The position numbers were made by a program, and so were the translations under genes. From Rhizobium sp. PDO1-076 (GTDB lineage: Bacteria > Pseudomonadota > Alphaproteobacteria > Rhizobiales > Rhizobiaceae), in contig NZ_AHZC01000099.1 in NCBI RefSeq assembly GCF_000247475.1, positions 1 through 54,223 of the forward strand: DNA of 54,223 nucleotides. The letters run 5' to 3'. Below are positions 16,605 through 25,508 of this stretch, in pieces. How positions within the stretch are numbered: position 1 is the stretch's first letter; each line of letters begins with the position of its first letter. Below the pieces are notes generated by a model that was given only the letters and a program-made list of their open reading frames with translations, did no database searches and was not told the DNA's origin.

Positions 16605-17162
16605 TCAGGTTCTCTGGGCGTTGTCGAAGACGGTCAGGGCGCAATCACGAGCGATCAGGGCGGCATTGGCGTCGCGGCTGACGGCGATCGTGGCGAGCGC
16701 CCCTTCGTAAAGGAGCGTGAGGTGTCGTGCGGTTTCCGCAGGCGCCCCCTGGGGGTGCGACAGGATCTTGCGGAAGATGTCGAGGACGGCCTGCTTGTGC
16801 CTGCGTGCGACCGTGACGACCCGCTCAGAGTCGCCATGTTCGGCAACGGCGAGCGCGAATGCGCAGCCGCGAAACTCGGGGCTCTCTGCCTTTTCGAACA
16901 GTCGTTGGAAGATGGTGGCGATCTGCTCTCGCGGCGCGTCCTTCGATTGCTCGACGTCCTCGAGCGAGGCGAGAACCCTCTCATGTCGTTGCAAAAGATA
17001 AGCGGCAACCAGATGATCCTTTGAGGGAAAATGCCGGTACAGCGTCGCCTTGGCGACGCTGGCTTCCTCGATGATCCGGTCGATGCCGACGGCACGGATA
17101 CCTTCCTTGTAGAAGAGAGATCCTGCGACCGTGAGGATTTGCTCCGATATGGGGACTGCCAT
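16605..17162 (-). CDS. TetR-family transcriptional regulator
   Basis: 185-residue regulator with an N-terminal helix-turn-helix at about residues 20-50, GIDRIIEEASVAKATLYRHFPSKDHL, the standard TetR signature. The C-terminal ligand/dimer domain is not specific enough to name a ligand. It sits inside a same-strand gene run, 78 bases downstream of the ketopantoate-reductase-like gene and 2 bases upstream of the DsbA-like isomerase gene, so it probably controls that operon. No TCTA-N9-TAGA element lies in front of it, so it is not an obvious autoregulated owner of that motif. It is the only intact regulator I recognise in the window. Confidence 0.85.
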   Translation of the reverse strand: MAVPISEQILTVAGSLFYKEGIRAVGIDRIIEEASVAKATLYRHFPSKDHLVAAYLLQRHERVLASLEDVEQSKDAPREQIATIFQRLFEKAESPEFRGCAFALAVAEHGDSERVVTVARRHKQAVLDIFRKILSHPQGAPAETARHLTLLYEGALATIAVSRDANAALIARDCALTVFDNAQRT

Positions 17163-17240
17163 GGTTTGCTCTTGTGTTTCCGAAATTTGGCGGCCGTCGG
17201 TGACGAAGACTGGACCGCGTGCAGGTGGGATAATCGTGGA

Positions 17241-18218
17241 TCAGATGTGCCTGAGGATGTCGCCGATGTCGATCATACCGGGCTTTCCGCCATCACGCGC
17301 CAGCCTGGCCGCCGCTTGCTGGATCGCCGTGTTCAGGGGCGCATCGACTCCATGCAGGCGGGCGAGCCTGACGATTTCGCCGTTGAGGTAATCCACCTCG
17401 CTCGACGTGCCGCGTGTGAAGCTTTGCCAGGTGGATTGCTGGCCCCGTTCGATACCGCTGTCTTCGGCTATGCGCCAATCCGAAATGTCGATGGTTCGTT
17501 CCGAGCGTGCCGCCGGATCGTAGCCGGCCGCCAACAGAACTTGCCTGGCTTCGGTGGCAAGGGCTTGGGCTGCCTTTGCGCGGGCCTCGTCCGTTCCCTT
17601 GAAAAGTTCGACCGCGTTGGTGACGTTGTGCTCCAGCTTCGCGGCCTTCCAGCGGCGGATGTCGTGTCGGGTTTCGACGAGATAACCGGCGGCGGCCAGG
17701 TCGACCGCGATCCGCTGTGCAGTATCATCCAGTCCCTGCGGATAGCGGCCGAGCGTGACAATGCCAAGCTGCGGCTCGCCCGCAACGACGACTTCGCCGA
17801 TCTCGGTGAAGCGGGCCGGGACCATGATGCTGGCTGCATAGACGCGGGAGAATCGCCGCAGCGCCAGGTCTTCCGCGGCCAGGCCGTTCTGGAATGTTAC
17901 CAGGGGCAGATCTGCGGCCAGTCCCGAGCCTTGGAGTTCCCGCGAGGCCCAAAATTGTGTAGCCGTTTCGACGTCCTGGCTTTTGACTGTCAGCAACAGG
18001 ATGTCGTCAGGCAAGAGCGCTGGTGGATTGGCCGTGTCGAAGGCGTTCAACCTCACGACGCGGGTTCCGCCTGGTCGGCGATAGGTCAGCCCTTCGCTGA
18101 CGATATGGGCGAGTTGTGCGCCGCGACCGACGAGCGCGTAAGGGATGCCCCGGTATTCGAATTCGGCCGCGAGGCTTGCGCCGACCGCACCTGCGCCGAT
18201 GATGATGTAGCGTGTCAT
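17241..18218 (-). CDS. Ketopantoate reductase-family (ApbA/PanE) oxidoreductase
   Basis: 325-residue NAD(P)-dependent reductase. The N terminus YIIIGAGAVGASLAAEF is the dinucleotide-binding motif. KSQDVE near residue 80 and the central RRWKAAKLEHNVTNAVE, with the lysine and asparagine used by PanE, point to the ApbA/PanE fold, which reduces 2-oxoacids such as ketopantoate. In this context it may act on another oxoacid; an extra panE is often not biosynthetic, but that is inference. The ATG at 18218 is preferred over an in-frame TTG at 18236. It lies between the acyl-CoA-dehydrogenase-like gene and tetR on the same strand. Confidence 0.7.
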   Translation of the reverse strand: MTRYIIIGAGAVGASLAAEFEYRGIPYALVGRGAQLAHIVSEGLTYRRPGGTRVVRLNAFDTANPPALLPDDILLLTVKSQDVETATQFWASRELQGSGLAADLPLVTFQNGLAAEDLALRRFSRVYAASIMVPARFTEIGEVVVAGEPQLGIVTLGRYPQGLDDTAQRIAVDLAAAGYLVETRHDIRRWKAAKLEHNVTNAVELFKGTDEARAKAAQALATEARQVLLAAGYDPAARSERTIDISDWRIAEDSGIERGQQSTWQSFTRGTSSEVDYLNGEIVRLARLHGVDAPLNTAIQQAAARLARDGGKPGMIDIGDILRHI

Positions 18219-18275
18219 GAGGATTGTCTCGGACAAGGTGGGAGAGGGAAAGCCTGAGGGCTCTGCAGCACTGCT

Positions 18276-19448
18276 TCAGGCCGTCTTGAGGATGGATGAG
18301 GGTTCCCGCTCTGTGGCGGTTTCCCGGGCCCAGTGATCGAAGGCGGAACGGCCGAGAATGGAAATAGCGGTATCCTCCTGCGGGGCATGCACGAGCACCG
18401 CCTGTATGTCGCGGTAGTGGCGCTCCAGCCCGACATCGACATTGAGGCCGGGATTACCGATGCCGCGCACGGCCAGTTGCACCGCGTCGCGTAGCTGCCG
18501 GCCGGCGACCAGGCGCGCCCTGATCAGCCGTTCGGCATCGCCCAGGCCGTGATGCAGCGCATCAAAGATGATCTGGCGGGCGCTTCCGACCAGTAGGTCG
18601 ATCTCGCCGGACAGTGTGATCAGGCGTTCGGTCTTGGCAATCGGGTAGCCGAGATTGGTCGGCACACGCTCATGGGCGAAGGCGTTGAAAGCCGCTTGCG
18701 CGGCTTCGGCCACGCCCACATAGATTGCGGTCAGCGCGAGGGTGATCGACGCGTGGCCCCGATTGTCCTGTGGGGCTGCGTCGGTACCGGTCAGGTCGAG
18801 CACATCGTCCAGTGGCACAACGACATCGGTGAATTCGACGTCATGGGAGCCGGAGGCACGCATGCCGAGGCTGTTCCAGTTCTCGATGATATGGATGCCC
18901 GGCGTTCCTGCAGGCACGACAAAGGTGCCGACACGGGTGGGCGTTTCATCCGTATGTGCCCAGACGAGAAAATGGGTGAGACCGCGAGCGCCGGTGACGA
19001 AGCGCTTGCGACCGCTGATCGACCAGCCGCTTGGCGTGCGGCGGGCACGCGTCGCCGGCAGGCCGCCGCGCGCTGGCGACCCCAGTTCTGGTTCGACACG
19101 TGCGGCGTTGAGCAGCAGCGGGCGCTGCTTGGCTTCGTCAAGGAGGCGCGCATAGAGCGCTTCCGGCCAGTGGTTGCGCGCTGCCTGGCCCAGATGATTG
19201 AACAGTGTCATGGCACTGATCAGCGCGACCGACGGGTCTCCGCGTCCAATCGAGGCAAGGATCTGGGCCGCGTCGTAAAGCGAGGCGCCCTGGCCGCCAA
19301 AGCGGGTTGCGACCGTGCTTTCGAGCAGTCCCGCCGCATGCACGGCGCGGATACCCTCCCAGGGAAACCGGTTTTCGCGGTCCGCATCCGGTGCGGCAGC
19401 TGCGACGCTGCGCACGGTCGCATCAAGGAGGATGTGGTCATGGGCCAT
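18276..19448 (-). CDS. Acyl-CoA dehydrogenase-fold flavoprotein (SfnB/DszC-like monooxygenase candidate)
   Basis: 390-residue protein of the acyl-CoA dehydrogenase superfamily: N-terminal helical domain (RFGGQGASLYDAAQILASIGRGDPS), central beta domain with SGRKRFVTGA and NSLGMRASGSHDVEF, and C-terminal helices with IAKTERLITLSGEID. It resembles the group next to alkanesulfonate or dimethylsulfone genes (SfnB/DszC/NcnH) more than true fatty acyl-CoA dehydrogenases; I do not see the usual catalytic glutamate context. It probably uses reduced flavin for oxidation near sulfur, by analogy. The frame is open to 19664, but the ATG at 19448 gives the proper family N terminus. Follows the SsuD-like gene by 112 bases. 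Confidence 0.7.
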   Translation of the reverse strand: MAHDHILLDATVRSVAAAAPDADRENRFPWEGIRAVHAAGLLESTVATRFGGQGASLYDAAQILASIGRGDPSVALISAMTLFNHLGQAARNHWPEALYARLLDEAKQRPLLLNAARVEPELGSPARGGLPATRARRTPSGWSISGRKRFVTGARGLTHFLVWAHTDETPTRVGTFVVPAGTPGIHIIENWNSLGMRASGSHDVEFTDVVVPLDDVLDLTGTDAAPQDNRGHASITLALTAIYVGVAEAAQAAFNAFAHERVPTNLGYPIAKTERLITLSGEIDLLVGSARQIIFDALHHGLGDAERLIRARLVAGRQLRDAVQLAVRGIGNPGLNVDVGLERHYRDIQAVLVHAPQEDTAISILGRSAFDHWARETATEREPSSILKTA

Positions 19449-19560
19449 CACGAATGCCTTTCGAAGCCTGCAAAGAGATGGCCGCCGGCTATGATGTCCG
19501 GCTGCCAGGCAAGAGCGGAGCACGGCATGACGATGTCTCGTTCGTGCCGATTCACAGGTG

Positions 19561-20664
19561 TCAGGCTGCTGCCTTCTTGGCGGCTTCCTCGCGTTCGCGG
19601 ATGCCTTCACGCACCAGCGGCAGGACGTAACGGCCGTAATCGACGGCGTCGTTGTAGTTGTCATAGCCGCGGATGGAGATCAGGTCGGCCCCAAGGTCGA
19701 TATAGTCGAGGATGGAATCGGCGATGGTGCGCGGAGAACCGACCAGCGCGGTGGTGGCACCGCTGGCGTTCGTTGCCGTCACTGTCGGATACCATAGGGC
19801 GCGGTCATGCACGTCGCCGCGCTTGGCGATGTCGAGCAGGCGCTGCGAGCCGACATTGGCCGGCGCTGCTGCGGCCGGAGGTGTCCGTCCGAGACCCTTG
19901 GCGCGGTTTTCGTTCAGGGCATCGAGAATGCGATGGGCTTTGGCCCAGGCCAATTCGTCTGTTTCCGCGACGATCGGACGGAAGGTCACCCAGATGCGCG
20001 GCCTGTCGGTGCGGCCGGCCTTGGCCGCTTCCGCGTAGATGCGTTCGATCTGCTGCTTGGTTTCCGCCAAGGGTTCGCCCCAAAGGCCAAAAATATCGCA
20101 GAGCGCGCCGCCGATGCGATAGGCCGTATCGGAGGAACCGCCGAGCGAGATAGGGATCAGGCACTTGGTCGGGCGCACGGCGCTGCGAAACTGCTTGAAC
20201 TGGTAATATTTGCCGTCGAAATCGAAAGGCTCCGTCGAAGTCCAGGCGAGGCGCAGAATGCGGATATACTCTTCCTGGCGCTCGTAACGTTCTTCCTTGT
20301 TGAGGAAGTCGCCTTCGCGGGCCTGCTCGTCGTCACTGCCGCCGGCGATGAAGTGGACGACGACGCGCCCGCCGCTCAACTGGTCCAGCGTCGCTAGCGA
20401 TTTCGCCGCGACCGTCGGATAGACGGTGTTGGGGCGCAGGGCGACGATGATCTTGATCTGCTTTGTATGGGCGAGAATGGTCGCGCCGAGCGTGAACGGA
20501 TCGAAGGACGCTGATGAGTATGGGATCAGCGTATAGTTGAAGCCATAGTCGTCGAGCGCGCGGGCATAACGCTGCAGGAAAGCCGGATCGACGGGGGCGT
20601 CCGGAATGGGACTGATATCGTTGGATCCGTTGGGGAATGTGACGCTGATGAATTCGGCGGCCAT
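19561..20664 (-). CDS. FMNH2-dependent alkanesulfonate monooxygenase-type enzyme (SsuD-like, LLM class)
   Basis: 367-residue TIM-barrel flavin monooxygenase. The segment from LRPNTVYPTVAAKSLATL to GGRVVVHFIAGG, followed by ERYERQEEYIRILR and the SLGGSSDTAYR strand, is the SsuD/MsuD pattern. These two-component enzymes use FMNH2 and O2 to split sulfonates into aldehyde and sulfite. Alkanesulfonate or a related sulfonate/sulfone is the likely substrate. First gene of a minus-strand run (SsuD-like, acyl-CoA-DH-like, PanE-like, TetR, isomerase, FAD oxidase). A perfect TCTA-N9-TAGA element lies 82 bases upstream. No flavin reductase gene is nearby. Confidence 0.85.
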   Translation of the reverse strand: MAAEFISVTFPNGSNDISPIPDAPVDPAFLQRYARALDDYGFNYTLIPYSSASFDPFTLGATILAHTKQIKIIVALRPNTVYPTVAAKSLATLDQLSGGRVVVHFIAGGSDDEQAREGDFLNKEERYERQEEYIRILRLAWTSTEPFDFDGKYYQFKQFRSAVRPTKCLIPISLGGSSDTAYRIGGALCDIFGLWGEPLAETKQQIERIYAEAAKAGRTDRPRIWVTFRPIVAETDELAWAKAHRILDALNENRAKGLGRTPPAAAAPANVGSQRLLDIAKRGDVHDRALWYPTVTATNASGATTALVGSPRTIADSILDYIDLGADLISIRGYDNYNDAVDYGRYVLPLVREGIREREEAAKKAAA

Positions 20665-20745
20665 TTCAGGAGTTCTCCAGGATTGCTGACTTGTTGAGCT
20701 AACTTAAAGGGCGATCAGAGCGGCAGGAAGACAGGTCATTCTCTT

Positions 20746-20762
20746 TCTATGGATTTTGTAGA
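20746..20762 (-). promoter_or_regulatory. Candidate operator, TCTA-N9-TAGA (site 2)
   Basis: TCTATGGATTTTGTAGA, extending to TTCTA...TAGAA on both sides. It lies between the end of the dpp/LLM operon and the SsuD-like gene, 82 bases upstream of the latter. The surrounding bases closely resemble those of site 3 (both have a TTATTC or TTCTTT-like run on each side). Confidence 0.65.
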
Positions 20763-20812
20763 AAATTTATTCGCGAACGTGCTGGCTTGGGCGCGTTCTG
20801 GAATGCGTTTCG

Positions 20813-21904
20813 TCAGGATGTGGGAGACCAACCCAGATGCGGCGCCACGGTCTCGGCGAGATCGGTCAGCAGCCGGATGTTCTCGTCGAGCCCGAAGGCC
20901 GGCGGCAGGAAGAGGATGATTTCGTTGGCAGCGGCCAGACCGGGATCATCGAGCACGGCTTCCAGCACCTTGTCCGGCGTTCCCTGGAAGACCGGGGATA
21001 TCTGCCGGCCGGAGGGCAGTTGGGTCGGGCCGAGTGCCGGCAGGGCGCCTTTCGGACGCGAGGCAGCGATTCCGAGGGTGCGGCGTTCAAGATCATAGGT
21101 CGCATATTTCTCGCGCAGGTCCGCCGTGGTGCCGACCAGGATCGAGGCGGCGACCGCCACCGGTGGCGGCTCGGTGCCCCAGAGCCTGCGCCATGTCGAG
21201 CGGTAGGCCTCGATGATGCGGGCCTGATAGGCGCCGAAGCTTTCGCCTTCTGCCTGGCCGTGTTGAACGGTCCCGGTGATCAGGCCGATGCCGAGTTCGG
21301 CAGCCTGGATGGCCGAGGGGAGGCTCGCGACGCCCTGGCGGATTCGCGACCGCAGCGTCGGGCTGTGCGGCGTCACGCGCAGCGGCGTGCCTTCCGGCGC
21401 GCCCTGGCCGGGGCCGTCGACGATGTGCAGAACTTCGCCGCGAATGGCTGAGAGAAAACGAGCCTGTCGTCGTTTCGCCTCTGTGCGAGCATCCGTGTCG
21501 ACGGCGCCGAAGACCGCGTCGAAGGCCGAGTTCTCACCGGTGGAAATGGCCAGTTCCAGACGTTCGCCGATAAGTAGGTCAGTCGTTCCGGCGGCTTCAG
21601 CCAGCAGAATAGGTTCCTGGTAACGCATCGGGATGACGGCCGAGCCGAGGCTGATGTGGCTGGTGTGCTGCCCGACCGCTGCAAAGAAGGGCAGTGGCGA
21701 GGACAGATAGTTGTCGAAATGGCGCTGGTAGGACCAGCCGGACTGGTAACCCAGCGCTTCCGCCGCCTGGTAGAGTGCGATACCTTCGCGCAGGCCTTTT
21801 GCCGGGCCGTCGATCTCGTTGAACGAGACGCGGGTATTGAACCCCAATCTGGTCTTGGCGCGAAAGGCTTGGTCGGTGGCCGTCGTTTGCAGGGCAAGGG
21901 TCAT
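20813..21904 (-). CDS. Luciferase-like flavin monooxygenase coupled to a peptide-type importer
   Basis: 363-residue LLM-class oxidoreductase: an N-terminal barrel (AAEALGYQSGWSYQRHF, HISLGSAVIPMRYQEPILLAEA) and the GERLELAISTGEN segment. It belongs to the less studied alkanal-monooxygenase-like branch; substrate unknown. Its ATG overlaps the stop of the upstream double-ATPase gene (ATGA at 21901-21904), so it is translated with the Dpp-like ABC importer. This strongly suggests that it works on the imported compound. Like other LLM enzymes it would need FMNH2 from an external reductase. Confidence 0.8.
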   Translation of the reverse strand: MTLALQTTATDQAFRAKTRLGFNTRVSFNEIDGPAKGLREGIALYQAAEALGYQSGWSYQRHFDNYLSSPLPFFAAVGQHTSHISLGSAVIPMRYQEPILLAEAAGTTDLLIGERLELAISTGENSAFDAVFGAVDTDARTEAKRRQARFLSAIRGEVLHIVDGPGQGAPEGTPLRVTPHSPTLRSRIRQGVASLPSAIQAAELGIGLITGTVQHGQAEGESFGAYQARIIEAYRSTWRRLWGTEPPPVAVAASILVGTTADLREKYATYDLERRTLGIAASRPKGALPALGPTQLPSGRQISPVFQGTPDKVLEAVLDDPGLAAANEIILFLPPAFGLDENIRLLTDLAETVAPHLGWSPTS

Positions 21905-23622
21905 GCGATTTTCTCCTTGCGCAAGCTCGTCAGTGATTGCGCGTTCGAAGATGGCGAGACGCCAGCCGGAATGCTGTCGAGCAGGGTGCGTGTGTAGGAC
22001 TGCTGTGGGTGGTCGAAGATCGCAGACACCGTGCCGTGTTCGACGATCCGGCCATGGCGCATGACGGATACCGTGTGTGCGAGTTGACGAACCAGAGCGA
22101 GGTCGTGCGACACGAAGACATAGGTGAGGCCCAGATTGGCCTGCAGCGACAGCAGTACCTCGACGATATCGGCCTGGACGCTCACATCGAGCGCCGATGT
22201 CGGCTCATCGAGCACGATCACATCGGGTTTGAGCACCAGGGCGCGGGCAATCGCCACACGCTGTCGCTGTCCACCGGACAGCGCGCCAGGCTTGCGCTGA
22301 AGGAAGGCTTCACCGAGGCCGACATTGCGCAACGCCTCGCGGACCCGTTCGCTGCGCGCCCGGCTGGTGCCGATCTTGAAGCGGTCGAGCGGTTCGCGCA
22401 CGAGATGCTCGATCTTCCAGGTTGGATCAAGCGAGGTGAAGGGGTTCTGGTAGACCAGTTGCAGGTGGCGCCAGGCGGTGCGTCGGGCGGATGCGCTTCG
22501 GCCTGAGAACTGCTCGCCGGCGACCGCAATGCTGCCGGCATCCGGTTCCTCAAGGCCAAGCAGCAGCCGGATCGTGGTCGTCTTGCCTGAGCCGGATTCG
22601 CCGACCAGTGCATGGGTGGTGCCGGCCTTGACGGAAAAAGTCACCCCGTCGACGGCGGTCAGCACCTTGCCGTCGACCGTGAAGGTCTTTGACACGGCCT
22701 TGACGTCGATCTTGGCTGCGATGCCGGCTGCCGGATCGAGATATCTAAGGCCAGGATCACGCAGAGTGGCGTAACGCTCGGGATTGAGCGCCGGCACATC
22801 CGCATGCAGCTTGCGGGCATAAGCCGAAGCAGGCGCCGAGAAGACGGCCTGTGTCTTGCCGCTCTCCTGCACCAGGCCGTCTTTCAGCACGACCAGCGTG
22901 TCTGCCCGTTCCGAGGCGATGGCCAGGTCATGGGTAATCAAAATCAGGCTGATATCCAGATCTGCCTGAAGCTTCGAGAGGAGGTCGAGGATGCGCTTCT
23001 GGATCGTCACGTCGAGAGCGGATGTCGGTTCGTCGGCGACGAGAAGGGCAGGGCGCGGCAACACCGCGAGCCCGATCAGGACACGCTGGAGCATGCCACC
23101 CGAGAGCTGGTGCGGATAGGAATCATAGACACGCTGCGGATTGTCGAGGCCGACCTGGGCGAAGGTGTCGAGGATCAGTGCCGTGCGCACCGCCTTGTCC
23201 GGCTCGTCGAGAAGGGCTGCTGCCTCCTGCGCCTGGGCGCCGATCGTGCGGACCGGATTGAGTGAGTGGCCGGGATCCTGCGGGACAAAGCCGATGGCCC
23301 GTCCTCTCAGCGGCCGAAACTGGCGTTCGGACAGTCCCAGGATCTCCTGGCCCTGGAACTCGATCCGGCCAGAGGCGCTGCCGCCATGGGGAAGGAGCCT
23401 GAGCACAGCACGGGCGATCGTCGACTTGCCGGAGCCCGATTCACCGATCAGCGCGAGGCTTTTGCCTCGGCCGAGTTCGAAGCCGACGCCGGTCACGACT
23501 TCCTGTGTGCCATAGGACACGCGGAGGTCATTCACCCGCAGCAGAGGCGCTTGCGGCTTGAGGACGGAAGAGGCCGTGTTGATGCGGGAAAGGGCGGGGG
23601 TCAGTCTGTCTTGCGGAGCCAT
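21901..23622 (-). CDS. Fused Dpp/Opp-type ABC transporter ATPase (two nucleotide-binding domains)
   Basis: 573-residue protein carrying both ATPase subunits of an oligopeptide/nickel-type importer (DppD and DppF equivalents). Domain 1: Walker A GESGSGKST at 60-68, signature LSGGM at 173, Walker B LLVADEPTSALD near 195. Domain 2: Walker A GESGSGKTT at 341-349, signature LSGGQRQRVAIARAL near 448, Walker B VIVLDEPTSALD. An oligopeptide-type C-terminal linker lies between. Overlaps the permease gene by 22 bases and the following monooxygenase by 4. The fusion is common in rhizobial Dpp-like systems. Confidence 0.92.
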   Translation of the reverse strand: MAPQDRLTPALSRINTASSVLKPQAPLLRVNDLRVSYGTQEVVTGVGFELGRGKSLALIGESGSGKSTIARAVLRLLPHGGSASGRIEFQGQEILGLSERQFRPLRGRAIGFVPQDPGHSLNPVRTIGAQAQEAAALLDEPDKAVRTALILDTFAQVGLDNPQRVYDSYPHQLSGGMLQRVLIGLAVLPRPALLVADEPTSALDVTIQKRILDLLSKLQADLDISLILITHDLAIASERADTLVVLKDGLVQESGKTQAVFSAPASAYARKLHADVPALNPERYATLRDPGLRYLDPAAGIAAKIDVKAVSKTFTVDGKVLTAVDGVTFSVKAGTTHALVGESGSGKTTTIRLLLGLEEPDAGSIAVAGEQFSGRSASARRTAWRHLQLVYQNPFTSLDPTWKIEHLVREPLDRFKIGTSRARSERVREALRNVGLGEAFLQRKPGALSGGQRQRVAIARALVLKPDVIVLDEPTSALDVSVQADIVEVLLSLQANLGLTYVFVSHDLALVRQLAHTVSVMRHGRIVEHGTVSAIFDHPQQSYTRTLLDSIPAGVSPSSNAQSLTSLRKEKIA

Positions 23623-24452
23623 CGGCTGATCCTATTGACGGAGAGGACGGTCGCGATCGTGACGAGCGCAGGGGCGTAAACCAGCCAGGGCCATTTCAAG
23701 TAATCCTTGCCGATCGAGATCAGCAGGCCCCAGTCGGAAGCGGGTGGCGGATCGCCGTAGCCAAGGAAGGCAAGGCCGGCGATGACGAGGATCGACAGGC
23801 CAAACTGCAGGACGGCCAGCGGCAGAATGGAGCGCGAGGCATTGGGCAGTACGTGGCGTGTCAGGATGTGCCAGTTCGATCCGCCCGATAGGAAGGCGGC
23901 CTCGACAAAGGTCGCCTGGCGCGTCTTGATGACTTCGGCACGCATCACACGGGCAAAGACGGCCACTTCCCAGACCCCTGTCGCGATTGCGGCGTTCATC
24001 GTGTCGAAGCCGAGAGCCGTGACGATGATGACCGCGAGCAGGAAGCGGGGAATGGAGAGCAGGAAATCCACGAGACGGGCGAGCACGATATCGACCCAGC
24101 CGCCCAGGAAGCCCGCGAGCAGACCGATGAAGCCACCCGTGAAGAGGCCGATGCTGACAGCGAGGAAGGCGCTGGTGACGGAGGAGGCCGCGCCATAGAC
24201 GACGCGCGTATAGAGGTCGCGTCCGAGATGGTCGGTGCCGAACCAATGGGTCAGACTGGGAGCCTGCAGCTTGTCGGCCGGTACGCCGGAGACCGGGTCG
24301 TAGTTGGTAAAGAGGCCGGGAAAGGCCGACCAGCCAATGACCACGGCGACGATGATGAAGGAGACCAGCACCGGCACGGGGATGCGCAGGGCGGAAAAGC
24401 GCGCTGCACTCCTCGTGCGAACGATGGGGCCGGGGGCAGACAGGATGGTCAT
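23601..24452 (-). CDS. ABC transporter permease (DppC-like)
   Basis: 283-residue inner-membrane permease with an N-terminal helix at about 25-45, the DppC-family loop FTNYDPVSGVPADKLQAPSLTH-HWFGTDHLGRDLYTR (paraphrased around the join), five further helices and the EAA loop EAAFLSGGSNWHILTRHVLPNA that contacts the ATPase. Pairs with the DppB-like permease encoded just upstream, whose stop overlaps this ATG. The imported substrate is not evident; Dpp-like systems can carry peptides, nickel, glutathione or organosulfur compounds. Confidence 0.9.
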   Translation of the reverse strand: MTILSAPGPIVRTRSAARFSALRIPVPVLVSFIIVAVVIGWSAFPGLFTNYDPVSGVPADKLQAPSLTHWFGTDHLGRDLYTRVVYGAASSVTSAFLAVSIGLFTGGFIGLLAGFLGGWVDIVLARLVDFLLSIPRFLLAVIIVTALGFDTMNAAIATGVWEVAVFARVMRAEVIKTRQATFVEAAFLSGGSNWHILTRHVLPNASRSILPLAVLQFGLSILVIAGLAFLGYGDPPPASDWGLLISIGKDYLKWPWLVYAPALVTIATVLSVNRISRWLRKTD

Positions 24453-25459
24453 GCGGTCACTTCCTTCGGCGTATTGGTGGCTTCTGTCTCACTGTCCACG
24501 ACCTGGCGCTTGCGCCCACCGACCAGCTTCACGCGCGGATCGAGCAGCGGGTAGACGAGGTCGGCGATGAGGTTCACGAGCACGAAGACGACGGCGGCGA
24601 GCGAGACCACGGCCTGCAGGACGGGCAGGTCCTGTGTCACCACCGAGCGCTGCACCAGGCTGCCGACGCCATTGCGGCCGAAGACGGCTTCCGTGATCAG
24701 TGTGTCACCGAGCAGGTCGCCGACGGCAAGCGCAATCACGGTCACCACCGGAAGCGAGGAGGGCTTGAAGAGATGCTTGAAGAATAGCCGCGTCTGTCCA
24801 AGTCCCCGCCCGCGCGCCACAGCGGCATATTCCTGGCGCGATTCGTGGTCTAGATTGGCGATCAAAACTTCGGCGATCTTGGCCGAGACCGGAATGCCGA
24901 GGGCGACGGCGGCAAAGAAAGTTGCCCAGAAACTGTCTGGTTCAATGACGCGGAACAGCCCTAGCTGGAAGCCGAAGAGGTGAATGAGCGTCAGGCCTAT
25001 GACGAAGCTCGGCACTGAAAGGAAGAGGGACGGAAAGGCGCGCAGCGCGCCTTGTCCATAGCGTTTTGGCAGGAACTGGGTGCCGTAGGCGATCAGAAGT
25101 GCCAGGGCCAGCGCCACCGCAAGCGCCGAGCTTGCGAGGATCAGGGTGGACGGCAGGACTTCGGCAATCAAGGTAGACACCGGTCTGCTGGAGCGCATGG
25201 ACAGGCCGAAGTCTCCTGTCACAAAATGCGAGAGCGAGTTCCAGAGCTGCACGTAGATCGGTTGGTCCAGGCCTTGTGCTGCAATGATCTCGGCGATCTC
25301 CGCCTCCGTGAACCCGTTTTGCGGGTCTCGGAGGACGGATGTGACGGGGTCGCCCGGCAGGATACTGACCACCACGAAGGTGAAGACATAGGCCATCAGA
25401 ATGACGACCACGGCCTGGGCCAGACGCTTTGCTGCGTATGTCAGATAGGCATTTCTCAT
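24449..25459 (-). CDS. ABC transporter permease (DppB-like)
   Basis: 336-residue permease with six predicted helices. The N-terminal helix and FVVVSILPGDPVTSVLRDPQ segment are diagnostic for the DppB/GsiC family, and the EAA loop reads EYAAVARGRGLGQTRLFFKH. An unusual tail of about 25 polar residues (VKLVGGRKRQVVDSETEATN) ends the protein. It follows the binding-protein gene by 49 bases and overlaps the DppC-like gene by 4. Confidence 0.9.
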   Translation of the reverse strand: MRNAYLTYAAKRLAQAVVVILMAYVFTFVVVSILPGDPVTSVLRDPQNGFTEAEIAEIIAAQGLDQPIYVQLWNSLSHFVTGDFGLSMRSSRPVSTLIAEVLPSTLILASSALAVALALALLIAYGTQFLPKRYGQGALRAFPSLFLSVPSFVIGLTLIHLFGFQLGLFRVIEPDSFWATFFAAVALGIPVSAKIAEVLIANLDHESRQEYAAVARGRGLGQTRLFFKHLFKPSSLPVVTVIALAVGDLLGDTLITEAVFGRNGVGSLVQRSVVTQDLPVLQAVVSLAAVVFVLVNLIADLVYPLLDPRVKLVGGRKRQVVDSETEATNTPKEVTA

Positions 25460-25508
25460 GCCGGGTGCCCCTCACATTGCTTGCGTTCGGACTGCGTGAC
25501 TTGCTGCG

